NCBI GenBank assembly: GCA_934378195.1
Contig: CAKRPO010000007.1
Coordinates: 1-64,000, forward strand
Origin: an uncultured Blautia sp.
GTDB taxonomy: Bacteria; Bacillota; Clostridia; Lachnospirales; Lachnospiraceae
Length of the DNA stretch: 64,000 nucleotides
Direction of reading: 5' to 3'
How positions within the stretch are numbered: the first letter of the stretch is position 1; each line of letters starts with the position of its first letter. Under the pieces are notes generated by a model. That model was not told the origin of the DNA. It saw nothing but the letters and a program-made list of their open reading frames with translations, and searched no databases. The position numbers were made by a program, and so were the translations under genes. Of this stretch, positions 7,651 through 16,751 are shown piece by piece.

Positions 7651-8691
7651 ATGATCAAAGCAGGAATCATCGGAGCAACCGGTTATGCGGGAAACGAACT
7701 GGCAAGACTGCTCCTTGGACATAAAGAAGTAGAAGTAGCATGGTATGGCTCAAGAAGCTACATTGATCAGAAATATGCGGATGTATACCAGAACTTTTTT
7801 AAACTGGTAGATGCGAAATGCATGGATGACAATATGGCAGCGCTTGCAGACGAAGTAGATGTGATCTTTACAGCAACACCGCAGGGACTCTGTGCATCTC
7901 TTGTTAATGAAGAGATTCTTTCCAAAGCAAAGGTTATTGATCTGAGTGCGGATTTCCGTATCAAAGATGTGAAGAAGTATGAGAAATGGTATGGCCTTGA
8001 GCACAAAGCACCACAGTTTATTGATGAAGCAGTTTATGGTCTGTGCGAGATAAACCGTGAGGACATTAAGAAAGCAAGACTGATCGCGAATCCGGGATGC
8101 TATCCGACATGTTCTACATTATCTATTTATCCACTTCTGAAGGAAGGACTGATCGATCCGAATACCATCATCATAGATGCCAAATCCGGTACTTCAGGAG
8201 CGGGAAGAGGAGCCAAAGTTCCGAATCTTTACTGTGAAGTAAATGAAAACATCAAAGCATACGGAGTAGCAACGCACCGTCATACACCGGAGATCGAGGA
8301 CCAGCTTGGCTATGCATGCGGACAGGAAGTGCTGATCAACTTTACTCCACACCTGATCCCGATGAACAGAGGAATCCTGGTAACTGCATATGCTTCTCTT
8401 AAGAAAGAAGTTTCCTATGAAGAAGTAAGAGCAGCTTATGATAAATATTATGCAGATGAGACATTTATCCGTGTTCTTGATAAAGATGTATGCCCACAGA
8501 CAAAATGCGTTGAAGGCAGCAACTATGTAGATGTCAACTTCAAGATCGATCCGAGAACCAAACGTGTCATCATGATGGGTGCGATTGACAACCTTGTAAA
8601 AGGTGCAGCAGGACAGGCTGTACAGAATATGAACCTGATGTTCGGATTTGACGAGGCAGAAGGACTTCATCAGATTCCGATGCTTCCGTAA
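7651..8691 (+). CDS. argC: N-acetyl-gamma-glutamyl-phosphate reductase
   Basis: A 346-residue NADPH-dependent reductase producing N-acetylglutamate semialdehyde. GIIGATGYAGNELARLL is the N-terminal nucleotide-binding loop; NPGCYPT contains the catalytic cysteine C150. Full length for the long (type 1) form. It is the first gene of argCJBD, with AGGAGGA upstream of the start. Control is expected from the dyad over its promoter. Confidence 0.96.
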   Translation: MIKAGIIGATGYAGNELARLLLGHKEVEVAWYGSRSYIDQKYADVYQNFFKLVDAKCMDDNMAALADEVDVIFTATPQGLCASLVNEEILSKAKVIDLSADFRIKDVKKYEKWYGLEHKAPQFIDEAVYGLCEINREDIKKARLIANPGCYPTCSTLSIYPLLKEGLIDPNTIIIDAKSGTSGAGRGAKVPNLYCEVNENIKAYGVATHRHTPEIEDQLGYACGQEVLINFTPHLIPMNRGILVTAYASLKKEVSYEEVRAAYDKYYADETFIRVLDKDVCPQTKCVEGSNYVDVNFKIDPRTKRVIMMGAIDNLVKGAAGQAVQNMNLMFGFDEAEGLHQIPMLP

Positions 8692-8733
8692 TTCAAGTCG
8701 AACGGATATTTTGCATAAGGAGGAGTATAGACT

Positions 8734-9957
8734 ATGAAGATTATTACAGGTGGAGTTACAGCGGCAAAAGGTTTTCAGGCAGCATCTACAGCTGCAGGAA
8801 TCAAATATCAGGGAAGAACTGATATGGCAATGGTGTACAGTGAGAAACCATGTGTGGCAGCAGGAACATTTACAACAAACATCGTAAAGGCAGCTCCGGT
8901 CAAATGGGACCAGGAGATCGTTTATAAACATCCAAATGCACAGGTGATCATCTGTAACAGTGGTATTGCCAATGCTTGTACAGGAGAAGAGGGATTCAGC
9001 TACTGCCGTGCAACAGCCAAAGCAGCAGCAGAGACTCTGAACGTCGATGAGAACAGTGTACTGGTTGCATCGACCGGTGTTATTGGAATGCAGCTTCCGA
9101 TTGAGAAACTTTCCGACGGTGTCAAAGCAATGGCTCCGAAACTTCAGGGTACTCTGGAAGCAGGAAATGAAGCTGCCAAGGCAATCATGACAACTGATAC
9201 AAAGGAAAAAGAGGTTGCTGTACAGATTGAAGTTGGTGGCAAAACGGTTACGGTCGGCGGTATGTGCAAGGGTTCCGGTATGATTCATCCGAATATGTGT
9301 ACCATGCTTGGATTTGTTACAACAGACGCATGTATTTCCAAGCAGCTTTTGCAGGAAGCACTGAGCCAGGATGTCAAAGATACTTATAATATGGTATCTG
9401 TTGATGGTGATACATCTACAAATGATACCGTTCTTCTTCTGGCAAACGGAATGGCGGAAAATCCGGAGATCAATGAGAAAAATGAAGACTATCAGAAATT
9501 CTGTGAGGCTCTGAATTATATTAACACTACACTTGCTAAGAAGATTGCAGGCGATGGCGAAGGTGCAACAGCACTGTTTGAAGTGAAGATCATTGGAGCA
9601 GAGAGCAAAGAACAGGCAGTGACTTTAAGTAAATCCGTTGTTACTTCTTCTCTTACAAAAGCAGCAATCTATGGACATGATGCAAACTGGGGAAGAATTC
9701 TCTGTGCTATGGGATATTCCGGAGCACAGTTTGATCCGGAAAAGGTTGATCTCTATTTCGAGAGTAAGGCAGGTAAGATTCAGATCATCGAAAACGGTGT
9801 AGCTGTAAATTACAGCGAGGAAGAAGCAACAAAGATTCTTTCTGAAGATGCGGTAACTGCAATCGCAGATATCAAGATGGGTGACTGTACAGCAACTGCA
9901 TGGGGCTGTGATCTTACTTACGATTATATCAAGATTAATGCAGATTACAGATCATAA
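8734..9957 (+). CDS. argJ: Glutamate N-acetyltransferase / ornithine acetyltransferase
   Basis: A 407-residue ArgJ precursor. The enzyme moves the acetyl group from N-acetylornithine to glutamate and cleaves itself into two chains. The cleavage site is visible as KGSGMIHPNMC-T190-ML, where Thr190 becomes the nucleophile of the beta chain. DGDTSTNDTVLLLANG and the C-terminal YGHDANWGRI block are characteristic. Acetyl recycling explains the absence of argE here. A ribosome binding site AAGGAGG precedes the start. Confidence 0.96.
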   Translation: MKIITGGVTAAKGFQAASTAAGIKYQGRTDMAMVYSEKPCVAAGTFTTNIVKAAPVKWDQEIVYKHPNAQVIICNSGIANACTGEEGFSYCRATAKAAAETLNVDENSVLVASTGVIGMQLPIEKLSDGVKAMAPKLQGTLEAGNEAAKAIMTTDTKEKEVAVQIEVGGKTVTVGGMCKGSGMIHPNMCTMLGFVTTDACISKQLLQEALSQDVKDTYNMVSVDGDTSTNDTVLLLANGMAENPEINEKNEDYQKFCEALNYINTTLAKKIAGDGEGATALFEVKIIGAESKEQAVTLSKSVVTSSLTKAAIYGHDANWGRILCAMGYSGAQFDPEKVDLYFESKAGKIQIIENGVAVNYSEEEATKILSEDAVTAIADIKMGDCTATAWGCDLTYDYIKINADYRS

Positions 9958-9994
9958 AGGGTGAAAAAGAATAAAAATCGAGGAGAAATGAAAA

Positions 9995-10891
9995 ATGGTA
10001 AATCAGAAATATCTGGATAAAGCAGAAACACTTATCGAGGCCCTTCCTTATATACAGCGCTTTAACCGTAAGATCGTAGTTGTAAAATACGGCGGGAGTG
10101 CCATGCTGGACGAAGAACTCAAAGCGAATGTCATCAAGGACGTTGTTCTTCTGAAGCTGATCGGATTCAAACCGATCATCGTTCACGGCGGTGGCAAGGA
10201 AATCAGCCGCTGGGTAAATAAAGTCGGCATGGAGCCACGTTTTGTAAACGGTCTCCGTGTGACAGACAAGGATACGATGGAAATTGCAGAGATGGTTCTT
10301 GCAAAAGTAAACAAAGAGCTGGTTACTCTGGTAGAATCTCTTGGTGTGCAGGCTGTTGGTATCAGCGGTAAAGATGGTGGCCTTCTTCAGTGCCACAAGA
10401 AACTTTCCAAAGGTGAAGATATCGGATATGTAGGGGACATCGAAAAAGTTAATCCGAAGGTTCTGCAGGATCTCCTCGAAAGAGATTTTCTTCCGATTGT
10501 ATTTCCGATTGGATTTGATACAAACTTTGATTCTTATAATATCAATGCAGACGATGCAGCGTGTGCGATCGCTGAGGCTGTTCATGCAGAAAAACTGGTA
10601 TTTCTTTCTGATATCGAAGGTGTATACAAGGACAAGGATGATCCGAGTTCACTGATTTCCGAACTTCATGTACACGAAGCAGAAAAACTGATCAGCGAAG
10701 GTTATGTAGGTGGTGGAATGATCCCGAAACTTCAGAACTGCATAGATGCGATCGAAGAGGGTGTAAACAGAGTGCATATTCTGGATGGACGTATTCCGCA
10801 CAGCCTCCTATTGGAAATCTTTACAAACAAAGGTATCGGTACTGCTATTTTAAGAGAAGACGGGGAGAAATATTACAATGAGCATGAATGA
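9995..10891 (+). CDS. argB: Acetylglutamate kinase
   Basis: A 298-residue amino acid kinase that phosphorylates N-acetylglutamate. The N-terminal [12 protein letters not shown] and [15 protein letters not shown] glycine-rich loops bind ATP and substrate; [14 protein letters not shown] and the GGMIPKL segment complete the site. The N-terminal extension before the kinase fold is like that of arginine-inhibited enzymes, so feedback control is possible. Its end overlaps argD by 14 bases. Confidence 0.96.
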   Translation: MVNQKYLDKAETLIEALPYIQRFNRKIVVVKYGGSAMLDEELKANVIKDVVLLKLIGFKPIIVHGGGKEISRWVNKVGMEPRFVNGLRVTDKDTMEIAEMVLAKVNKELVTLVESLGVQAVGISGKDGGLLQCHKKLSKGEDIGYVGDIEKVNPKVLQDLLERDFLPIVFPIGFDTNFDSYNINADDAACAIAEAVHAEKLVFLSDIEGVYKDKDDPSSLISELHVHEAEKLISEGYVGGGMIPKLQNCIDAIEEGVNRVHILDGRIPHSLLLEIFTNKGIGTAILREDGEKYYNEHE

Positions 10892-12074
10892 ACAGATGAA
10901 CCATGCAGAAGAAAGCATTCTGCATACATATAATCGCTTTCCGGTCATGTTTGACCACGGGGAAGGATGTTATCTCTATGATACAGAGGGCAAAAAGTAT
11001 CTCGACTTTGCGGCAGGAATCGCAGTAAATGCACTGGGATACCATTATCCGGGATATGATGATGCGCTGAAGGCACAGATTGACAAACTGACGCATATTT
11101 CCAATCTTTATTACAACGAGCCAATGAGCGAAGCCGGAGAAAAACTGGTCAAAGCCAGTGGCCTTTCAAAAGCGTTTTTTACAAACAGTGGAACAGAGGC
11201 AATCGAAGGTGCACTTAAAGCTGCACGTAAATATGCGTATGCCAAATATGGCAAAGAAGCACAGAAATACGAGATTATTGCAATGAACCATTCCTTCCAT
11301 GGAAGAAGTATGGGAGCCCTTTCCGTAACGGGAACCGAGCATTACAGAGAGCCGTTCGAACCACTGATCGGCGGTGTGAAATTTGCTGATTTTAATAATC
11401 TTGAGAGTGTGAAAGCACAGATCACAGACAAGACCTGCGCGATCATCACAGAGGTCGTACAGGGAGAAGGCGGTATCTATCCGGCACAGAAAGAATTCCT
11501 CGAGGGACTTCGTGCACTCTGTGACGAAAAAGATATCATCCTGATCTTTGATGAGATCCAGTGTGGCATGGGACGTACCGGATATTACTTCGCATGGCAG
11601 TCCTATGGAGTGAAACCGGATGTCATGACCTGTGCCAAAGCACTTGGCTGCGGTGTTCCGGTCGGCGCATTCGTTCTTGGTGAAAAAGCAGCAAACGGTT
11701 CTCTCGTACCGGGAGATCACGGCACCACTTATGGCGGAAACCCATTTGTATGTGCGGCTGTCAGCAAGGTATTTGATATTTTTGAACAGGACGGTATCCT
11801 TGCACATGTACAGGAACTTACACCATATCTGGAGGAAAAACTGGATACACTTGTGGATAAATACCCGATCGTTGCAGCACGGCGTGGAAAAGGTTTCATG
11901 CAGGGACTGGTAATCGAAGGTGCGACAGTAGGAAGCGTTGTAACGAAAGCACTTGCGAACGGACTTCTTGTGATCTCCGCAGGAAGTGATGTGCTTCGTC
12001 TGGTTCCTCCGCTTGTGATCACAAAAGAAAATATCGATGAGATGATCGAGAAACTGGAAAAAAGTCTTGCATAA
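10878..12074 (+). CDS. argD: Acetylornithine aminotransferase
   Basis: A 398-residue class III PLP aminotransferase producing N-acetylornithine. [18 protein letters not shown] holds the phosphate-binding region, [13 protein letters not shown] the cofactor aspartate, and TCAK254[11 protein letters not shown] the Schiff-base lysine. The start overlaps argB; GGGGAG lies ten bases upstream, and a second ATG two codons later is also possible. It ends the argCJBD operon and is followed by a terminator. Confidence 0.95.
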   Translation: MSMNEQMNHAEESILHTYNRFPVMFDHGEGCYLYDTEGKKYLDFAAGIAVNALGYHYPGYDDALKAQIDKLTHISNLYYNEPMSEAGEKLVKASGLSKAFFTNSGTEAIEGALKAARKYAYAKYGKEAQKYEIIAMNHSFHGRSMGALSVTGTEHYREPFEPLIGGVKFADFNNLESVKAQITDKTCAIITEVVQGEGGIYPAQKEFLEGLRALCDEKDIILIFDEIQCGMGRTGYYFAWQSYGVKPDVMTCAKALGCGVPVGAFVLGEKAANGSLVPGDHGTTYGGNPFVCAAVSKVFDIFEQDGILAHVQELTPYLEEKLDTLVDKYPIVAARRGKGFMQGLVIEGATVGSVVTKALANGLLVISAGSDVLRLVPPLVITKENIDEMIEKLEKSLA

Positions 12075-12098
12075 AGCATAATGATGGAATATGAAATG

Positions 12099-12139
12099 GC
12101 ACTTGTTTGTCTGAGAAGATGAACAGGTGCTTTTCTTTT
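12099..12139 (+). terminator. Terminator of argCJBD
   Basis: GCACTTGTT pairs with AACAGGTGC, followed by TTTTCTTTT, about 25 bases after the argD stop. Confidence 0.8.
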
Positions 12140-12197
12140 GTTGGAGACATGCTCACACTTACTGTGAAAAAATGATAACCAAAAATAAAATTGATAA

Positions 12198-12235
12198 TCA
12201 AAACCGGCGGGGCAAATGCTCCGCCGGTTTTTGAT
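12198..12235. terminator. Bidirectional terminator after the second DtxR-type regulator
   Basis: AAAACCGGCGGGGC and GCTCCGCCGGTTTT form a strong GC stem flanked by A and T runs, immediately downstream of the minus-strand regulator and facing argD. Confidence 0.9.
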
Positions 12236-12609
12236 TATTTCATTGTATTCAGATCGATATGTTTCTTGATCGCTGCAAAACTTTCTGTGCTGATCACGTG
12301 CTCAATCTTGCAGGCATCGCTTGCTGCAACGACCGGATCAACACCCAGCTTTTCAAGCCATTCGGAAAGGAAAAGATGACGTTCGTAAATCTTTTCAGCA
12401 GTAGCACGTCCTGACTCTGTCAGATAAAGATATCCTTCAGGAGATACAGTGATCTGATCGGTCTCGCGAAGCTTTTTCATTGCTACGCTGACACTGGATT
12501 TCTTGAAGCCAAGCTCAGAGGCAACATCTACGGAACGTACGACCGGATGTGATTTGCTTAAGATAAGAATTGTTTCGAGATAGTTCTCGGCGGATTCGTT
12601 TGTATGCAT
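12235..12609 (-). CDS. DtxR-family iron-dependent regulator next to feo
   Basis: A 124-residue two-domain DtxR-type repressor. The winged helix lies near 20-60. Likely ligands H78, C100, E103 and H104 match the iron-sensing DtxR/IdeR pattern; position 9 is Asn where the paralogue at 1267 has Asp. It is divergent from the feo operon and is the obvious candidate for binding the nested dyad over the feo promoter. It lacks the SH3-like domain of actinobacterial DtxR. Confidence 0.9.
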   Translation of the reverse strand: MHTNESAENYLETILILSKSHPVVRSVDVASELGFKKSSVSVAMKKLRETDQITVSPEGYLYLTESGRATAEKIYERHLFLSEWLEKLGVDPVVAASDACKIEHVISTESFAAIKKHIDLNTMK

Positions 12610-12820
12610 CCATTACACCCCAATTTCTGTTGATAATCTATATGATGATATTCCACTGCACTTCGTAATGTTCGTAGCAGTAAAATCTCATCAGTTGCTT
12701 TAAAATTCAAGGCTGTTGCTCAAATTTCTATTGTTTCTATAATACCATATTTTTAGTATCAGGACAACAAAAATGAATAAATGTACAAATAAATAACACG
12801 TATATACAGAGGTTATTTTT

Positions 12821-12900
12821 GACAAACACAAGTTATATAGTACAAATATAAGTGAATGATAACAAACATAAGTTATATATAGCAAATAAGAGTTTTATAA
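12821..12900. repeat. Four tandem 20-bp iterons upstream of the feo promoter
   Basis: Units start at 12821, 12841, 12861 and 12881, each exactly 20 bases, consensus about NACAAAYATAAGTTATATAN. Units 1 and 3 are nearly identical; 2 and 4 diverge. The last ends 15 bases before the -35 element, so they look like binding sites for a protein acting on the feo promoter. Confidence 0.75.
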
Positions 12901-12915
12901 AACGAAAAAAAGTAC

Positions 12916-12956
12916 TTGACAGCTTACAAACGTTAGCATATACTAACCCATGTAAG
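12916..12956 (+). promoter_or_regulatory. feo promoter with nested dyad operator
   Basis: TTGACA (12916-12921) and TATACT (12939-12944) are 17 bases apart. A dyad centred on the -10 element has inner arms GTTAG/CTAAC (12932-12947) and outer arms CTTAC/GTAAG (12923-12956) about the same centre. The TTAG-N6-CTAA core resembles DtxR/MntR-family operators. Iron-dependent repression is inferred. Confidence 0.8.
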
Positions 12957-13047
12957 AAAAAGTAAACATCAATTAACTGTGAACTTTTTTTGTTAAAGAA
13001 AAAAAATCTCAATAAAAACTATAATAAAAGAAAGCGAGCTGATATAT

Positions 13048-13260
13048 ATGATGCCCATTACAATGGCAGGAATCGGAGAGAAATGTAAGATTCAGAAAAT
13101 CGGCGGTAACGAAGAAACAAGACGTTTTCTTGCAAATCTTGGATTTGTCAATGATGCAGAAGTAAGTGTTGTTTCTGCAATCGGCGGAAATGTGATCGTG
13201 AACATCAAAGATGCACGTGTAGCAGTCAATTCCGATATGGCAAGACACATCATGATATGA
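13048..13260 (+). CDS. feoA: FeoA-family protein 1
   Basis: A 70-residue SH3-like FeoA protein, a small cytoplasmic partner of the ferrous iron transporter FeoB. It has the family layout: N-terminal IGEKCKIQKIGG, NEETRRFLANLGFVNDAEVSVV in the middle, and a final RVAVNSDMARHIMI strand-helix. Two adjacent ATG codons (13048 and 13051) are possible starts; the ribosome binding site is weak. First gene of the feo operon and one of two different FeoA copies. Confidence 0.9.
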   Translation: MMPITMAGIGEKCKIQKIGGNEETRRFLANLGFVNDAEVSVVSAIGGNVIVNIKDARVAVNSDMARHIMI

Positions 13261-13261
13261 T

Positions 13262-13302
13262 GACACAGAATTGCTTTGCAATGCAGCAATTCGTAAAGTG
13301 TC
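13262..13302 (+). promoter_or_regulatory. Intercistronic hairpin between the two feoA genes
   Basis: GAATTGCT (13268-13275) pairs with AGCAATTC (13285-13292) and is enclosed by GACAC/GTGTC (13262-13302). No T run follows, so an RNA processing or stability element is more likely than a terminator. Confidence 0.6.
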
Positions 13303-13345
13303 AGTAAAATAGATATCATATATAAGGGAGAAAGGAGACAGAACA

Positions 13346-13564
13346 ATGACTTTAGGTGATGCAAAAGTTGGATCTACCGTTGTTGTAACTAAGATTGAAG
13401 GAGACAGCGCGTACAAACGTCGTATCATGGATATGGGAATCACAAAAGGAAGCGAACTGTTCATCAGAAAAGTTGCTCCGCTTGGAGATCCTGTAGAGAT
13501 CACTGTAAGAGGCTATGAGTTATCCGTAAGAAAGAACGATGCTCAGTGCGTACAGGTAAAATAA
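13346..13564 (+). CDS. feoA: FeoA-family protein 2
   Basis: A 72-residue FeoA-type SH3-like protein, distinct in sequence from the copy just upstream. Motifs are TKIEGDSAYKRRIMDMGITKGSEL split over the central strand and PVEITVRGYELSVRKNDAQ at the C-terminus, the standard FeoA ending. A strong AAAGGAG lies before the start. Adjacent to feoB, so this copy is the likelier direct partner of the transporter. Confidence 0.92.
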   Translation: MTLGDAKVGSTVVVTKIEGDSAYKRRIMDMGITKGSELFIRKVAPLGDPVEITVRGYELSVRKNDAQCVQVK

Positions 13565-13614
13565 TATTACATAGGTAATAGTGTTCTGTATTATATATAA
13601 GGAGGTAAGAAAAA

Positions 13615-15795
13615 ATGGCAATTAAGATTGCACTTGCCGGCAACCCGAACTGTGGTAAAACAACAATGTTCAATGCATTAACGGGCGCTAACCAGTACGT
13701 AGGAAACTGGCCGGGAGTTACTGTAGAGAAAAAAGAAGGTAAACTAAAGGGAAAGAAAGGTAAAGGTGAAGACATCATCGTAACTGACCTTCCTGGTATC
13801 TATTCTCTTTCACCATACACACTGGAAGAGGTAGTCAGCCGTGACTATGTTCTCAAAGAGAATCCAGATGTGATCATTGACCTTGTCGATGCAACCAACA
13901 TCGAGCGTAACCTGTATCTGACCACACAGCTGATCGAAACAGGTGTTCCGGTTGTTATCGCACTGAACATGGCTGATCTTCTTGAAAAAAGAGGAATCAA
14001 GATTGACGTAAAACGTCTTTCCATGTTACTGAACTGCCCGATCATCGAGACATCCGCACTGAGAGGCGAAGGCCTTGACAAACTGATCGACGAAGCAGTC
14101 AAAATTGCAAAGAGCAGCAAAGTTGATCTTCCAAAAGAAATCTTCTCCAAAGATATGGAAGTAGCTATCGCAGAAGTAAAAGACGTTCTTCCTACATCTG
14201 TAACAGATGACAAGAAGAGATGGTATGCAGTTAAGTTCCTTGAGAATGATGAAAAAGTTAAAGAGGCTATGAAGCTTTCTGCTTCCGGACAGTCTCTGGT
14301 TGACACTAAACGTCAGGAACTGGAAAAACAGCATGACGACGATATGGAAAGTATCGTAACAGACGAAAGATACAAATTCATCCAGAAGATCGTCAACACA
14401 ACTGTTAAGAAAGCAAAAGATAAACTGACTGTATCCGATAAGATCGACCGTATCGTTACCAACCGTATCCTTGGTATCCCGATCTTCGTTGCAGTTATGT
14501 GGTTAGTATATTATGTATCTGTAACAACTGTTGGTACATTTGTAACAGACTGGACAAACGATGTATTTGTAGTAGCTATTCAGGACTTCTTCAGCAACAT
14601 CCTTGGCAGCATCGGTGCTGGCGATATGGTAACAGGACTTGTTGTTGATGGTATCATTGGTGGTCTTGGTGCAGTACTTGGATTCGTTCCTCAGATGGCA
14701 ATCCTGTTCCTGTTCCTGTCCATCCTTGAAGACTGTGGTTACATGGTACGTATCGCATTCGTTATGGACCGTGTATTCCGTCACTTCGGACTTTCCGGTA
14801 AGAGTTTCATTCCGCTCCTTATTTCTTCTGGATGCGGTATCCCTGGAATCATGGCTTCCAAGACCATCGAACAGGATAATGACAGACGTCTTACTATTAT
14901 GACAGCAACCTTTATTCCTTGTGGTGCCAAACTTCCGGTTATCGCTCTTATGGGTGGTGTAATCGCTGGTGAAACTGCAGGATATGCAGAGAGCTCCTTT
15001 ATCGCTCCTCTGATGTACTTCATCGGAATCGTAGCTGTACTTGTAGCAGCGATCATTCTTAAGAAAACAAAACCGTTCTCCGGTAAACCGGCTCCGTTCG
15101 TAATGGAGCTTCCACAGTATCATATTCCGCAGGTCAAGACAGTTCTTCTTCATGTATGGGAAAGACTGAAAGGCTTCATTATCAAAGCTGGTACAATCCT
15201 GTTCCTTGCCTGCGTAGTAATGTGGTTCCTTGGTGGATTCGGATTCACAGATGGTGGATTCGGTATGGTAGAAGACAGCGCAGACAGCCTTATGGCAGCA
15301 ATTGGTGGTGTGATCGCTCCAATCTTTGCTCCACTTGGATTTGGTGAGTGGCAGCCGGTAGCAGCTTCTATCTCCGGTTTCACAGCAAAAGAAGCTATCG
15401 TATCTACAATGGGTGTCCTGGCTAACGTAGCCGGTGATACAGAAGATGCAGTAAACGTTGCAGCAGGTGTTGCAAGCTGGTTCCCGACAGGTGTTGCAGC
15501 TTTCTCATTCCTGATGTTCAACCTTCTTGATTCTCCTTGCCTTGCAGCTATCGCAACAATGGCAAAAGAAATGAATGACAGAAAATGGTTCTGGTTCGCA
15601 ATTCTCTTCCAGAATATATTCGCTTATATCGTATGCCTCTGCTTCTATCAGATCGGTTCCTTTGTAACCGGTGGAGCATTTGGTATCGGTACTGTAGTAG
15701 GATTTGTAGTGCTTATCGTAATGCTGTTCCTGCTGTTCAGACCAGATCCATACAAAGATCAGAAAGTTTACTCTAAACGTTCTGTACAGGCATAA
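13615..15795 (+). CDS. feoB: Ferrous iron transporter FeoB
   Basis: A 726-residue membrane GTPase that takes up Fe(II). The N-terminal G domain has G1 at 9-17 (GNPNCGKTT) and the DLPG switch motif, followed by a helical domain and a hydrophobic region with Gate motifs (SSGCGIPGIMASKT, SGFTAKEAIVSTMG). Length is usual for clostridial FeoB. AAGGAGG precedes the start. The C-terminus has no fused FeoC; the small proteins downstream may take such a role. Confidence 0.96.
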   Translation: MAIKIALAGNPNCGKTTMFNALTGANQYVGNWPGVTVEKKEGKLKGKKGKGEDIIVTDLPGIYSLSPYTLEEVVSRDYVLKENPDVIIDLVDATNIERNLYLTTQLIETGVPVVIALNMADLLEKRGIKIDVKRLSMLLNCPIIETSALRGEGLDKLIDEAVKIAKSSKVDLPKEIFSKDMEVAIAEVKDVLPTSVTDDKKRWYAVKFLENDEKVKEAMKLSASGQSLVDTKRQELEKQHDDDMESIVTDERYKFIQKIVNTTVKKAKDKLTVSDKIDRIVTNRILGIPIFVAVMWLVYYVSVTTVGTFVTDWTNDVFVVAIQDFFSNILGSIGAGDMVTGLVVDGIIGGLGAVLGFVPQMAILFLFLSILEDCGYMVRIAFVMDRVFRHFGLSGKSFIPLLISSGCGIPGIMASKTIEQDNDRRLTIMTATFIPCGAKLPVIALMGGVIAGETAGYAESSFIAPLMYFIGIVAVLVAAIILKKTKPFSGKPAPFVMELPQYHIPQVKTVLLHVWERLKGFIIKAGTILFLACVVMWFLGGFGFTDGGFGMVEDSADSLMAAIGGVIAPIFAPLGFGEWQPVAASISGFTAKEAIVSTMGVLANVAGDTEDAVNVAAGVASWFPTGVAAFSFLMFNLLDSPCLAAIATMAKEMNDRKWFWFAILFQNIFAYIVCLCFYQIGSFVTGGAFGIGTVVGFVVLIVMLFLLFRPDPYKDQKVYSKRSVQA

Positions 15796-15814
15796 GAAAA
15801 AATGTAATAATAAG

Positions 15815-15842
15815 GGGGCTGGATGCAGAGATGCGTCCGGCC
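15815..15842 (+). promoter_or_regulatory. Hairpin after feoB
   Basis: GGCTGGATGC can pair with GCGTCCGGCC (two G-U pairs). The T run after it is poor, so partial attenuation before the small downstream genes or RNA stabilisation is possible. Confidence 0.5.
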
Positions 15843-15899
15843 TCTGCTTTACTAAGTAACCTGAGTGACTGGCAGTCAGCTTAAGAGAGGATGAATGAA

Positions 15900-16097
15900 A
15901 TGCTTGCAAATATTATTATCATGGCTTTGATCCTTGGATATTGTGCATATATAATCTACAAAAGTGTGAAGAACAGCAAAGAGGGCAAACATATGGGATG
16001 TGCCGGATGCAGTGGGAACTGTGGAAGCTGCGGTGGATGCAGTGGTGCTGCTTTCAAGAAAAGTACTGCACAGTCTTCTGAAAAACATCTGAAATAG
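15900..16097 (+). CDS. FeoB-associated Cys-rich membrane protein
   Basis: A 65-residue protein with one N-terminal membrane helix (IIIMALILGYCAYIIY) and a glycine-cysteine cluster, CAGCSGNCGSCGGC, with five cysteines. Such proteins commonly follow feoB in Firmicutes and are thought to bind iron or act in Feo function, but no mechanism is established. I prefer the ATG at 15900, nine bases after AGAGAGG, to the one at 15891, which directly abuts it. Confidence 0.85.
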   Translation: MLANIIIMALILGYCAYIIYKSVKNSKEGKHMGCAGCSGNCGSCGGCSGAAFKKSTAQSSEKHLK

Positions 16098-16108
16098 GAG
16101 GCGCTGAT

Positions 16109-16258
16109 ATGGGAAATTCAACAGGCTCCACAATGTATATGTTTGGGGCAGTTATTGTTATCTATATTGTAGGAATGCTGATCTATCAGGGCGTTCAGTG
16201 GATCAAGAAAAAAAGACAACAGAAAAAAGACGAAGAGTTCAGAAGAGGTGACGAATAA
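16109..16258 (+). CDS. Small single-helix membrane protein in the feo operon
   Basis: A 49-residue ORF with AGGAGG eight bases before its ATG. It has one hydrophobic helix (about residues 9-30, rich in V, I, Y and M) and a strongly charged tail, IKKKRQQKKDEEFRRGDE. No cysteine is present. It sits between the Cys-rich protein and the HMA protein and overlaps the latter by one base (TAATG), which supports translational coupling and a real gene. I do not recognise the family. Confidence 0.75.
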   Translation: MGNSTGSTMYMFGAVIVIYIVGMLIYQGVQWIKKKRQQKKDEEFRRGDE

Positions 16259-16623
16259 TGGCAGACATAATTGTTATACTGATCGTAATCGTGCTGCTTG
16301 GTTTTGCACTGAGAGGTTCTGTCAAGCATTTTAAAGGTGACAGTCCGTGCTGTGGTGGTGGCGGAGAAAGCATCGTTCTTGATATTCCAGACAAAAAACT
16401 GGAAAAGCCGGCACTTGGAAAAAAGGTACTCAAGATTTCTGGTATGCATTGTGAACACTGCGCAAAAGCAGTTACAGAAGCAATCAACAAGATTGATGGA
16501 GCAGCAGCAAAAGTAAACTTGGCAGAAAACGAAGCAGTCGTTACTTATGACCGTGAACTTGACGATGAACTGCTTGGAAAAACAGTCAAAGATGCAGGTT
16601 ACAGAGTCGTAAGTATCAAATAA
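16258..16623 (+). CDS. Membrane-anchored heavy-metal-associated (HMA) domain protein
   Basis: A 121-residue protein: an N-terminal membrane helix (ADIIVILIVIVLLGFAL), a short linker with a CC pair followed by four glycines, and an HMA domain from about 55 to the end with the metal-binding GMHCEHC motif and the usual ferredoxin-like pattern to GYRVVSIK. HMA domains normally bind Cu(I) or similar soft metals, so its place at the end of a ferrous iron operon is notable. A terminator follows. Confidence 0.88.
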   Translation: MADIIVILIVIVLLGFALRGSVKHFKGDSPCCGGGGESIVLDIPDKKLEKPALGKKVLKISGMHCEHCAKAVTEAINKIDGAAAKVNLAENEAVVTYDRELDDELLGKTVKDAGYRVVSIK

Positions 16624-16647
16624 TATAAACTGAATAAATTCTGAAAG

Positions 16648-16677
16648 ATCCCGTGGCATGACGCTGCGGGATTTTTT
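16648..16677 (+). terminator. Terminator of the feo operon
   Basis: ATCCCG and CGGGAT form a stem with loop TGGCATGACGCTG, followed by TTTTT. Confidence 0.85.
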
Positions 16678-16751
16678 CTGCCCAAAATGCAGTGCAGACA
16701 GATATCTGTATAAAAATCAGATTTCTGGCATATGCTGATAATAAAAAACTA

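Larger units (their letters stand above)
12610..13047. promoter_or_regulatory. Regulatory region between the DtxR-type regulator and feo
   Basis: A 438-base, strongly AT-rich region with no gene. It contains four 20-bp tandem near-repeats (12821-12900), the feo promoter (12916-12944) and a nested dyad (12923-12956). About 100 bases of A/T-rich leader follow before feoA. Confidence 0.75.

Noticed and set aside
8194..9288. Long minus-strand open frame (364 codons) across argC and argJ
   Set aside because: It is antisense to two clear genes, cysteine- and serine-rich as expected for a shadow frame, and has no start signal.
12821..12900. Four 20-bp repeats considered as a CRISPR remnant
   Set aside because: Units are directly adjacent, with no spacers, and too short; no cas genes are present.
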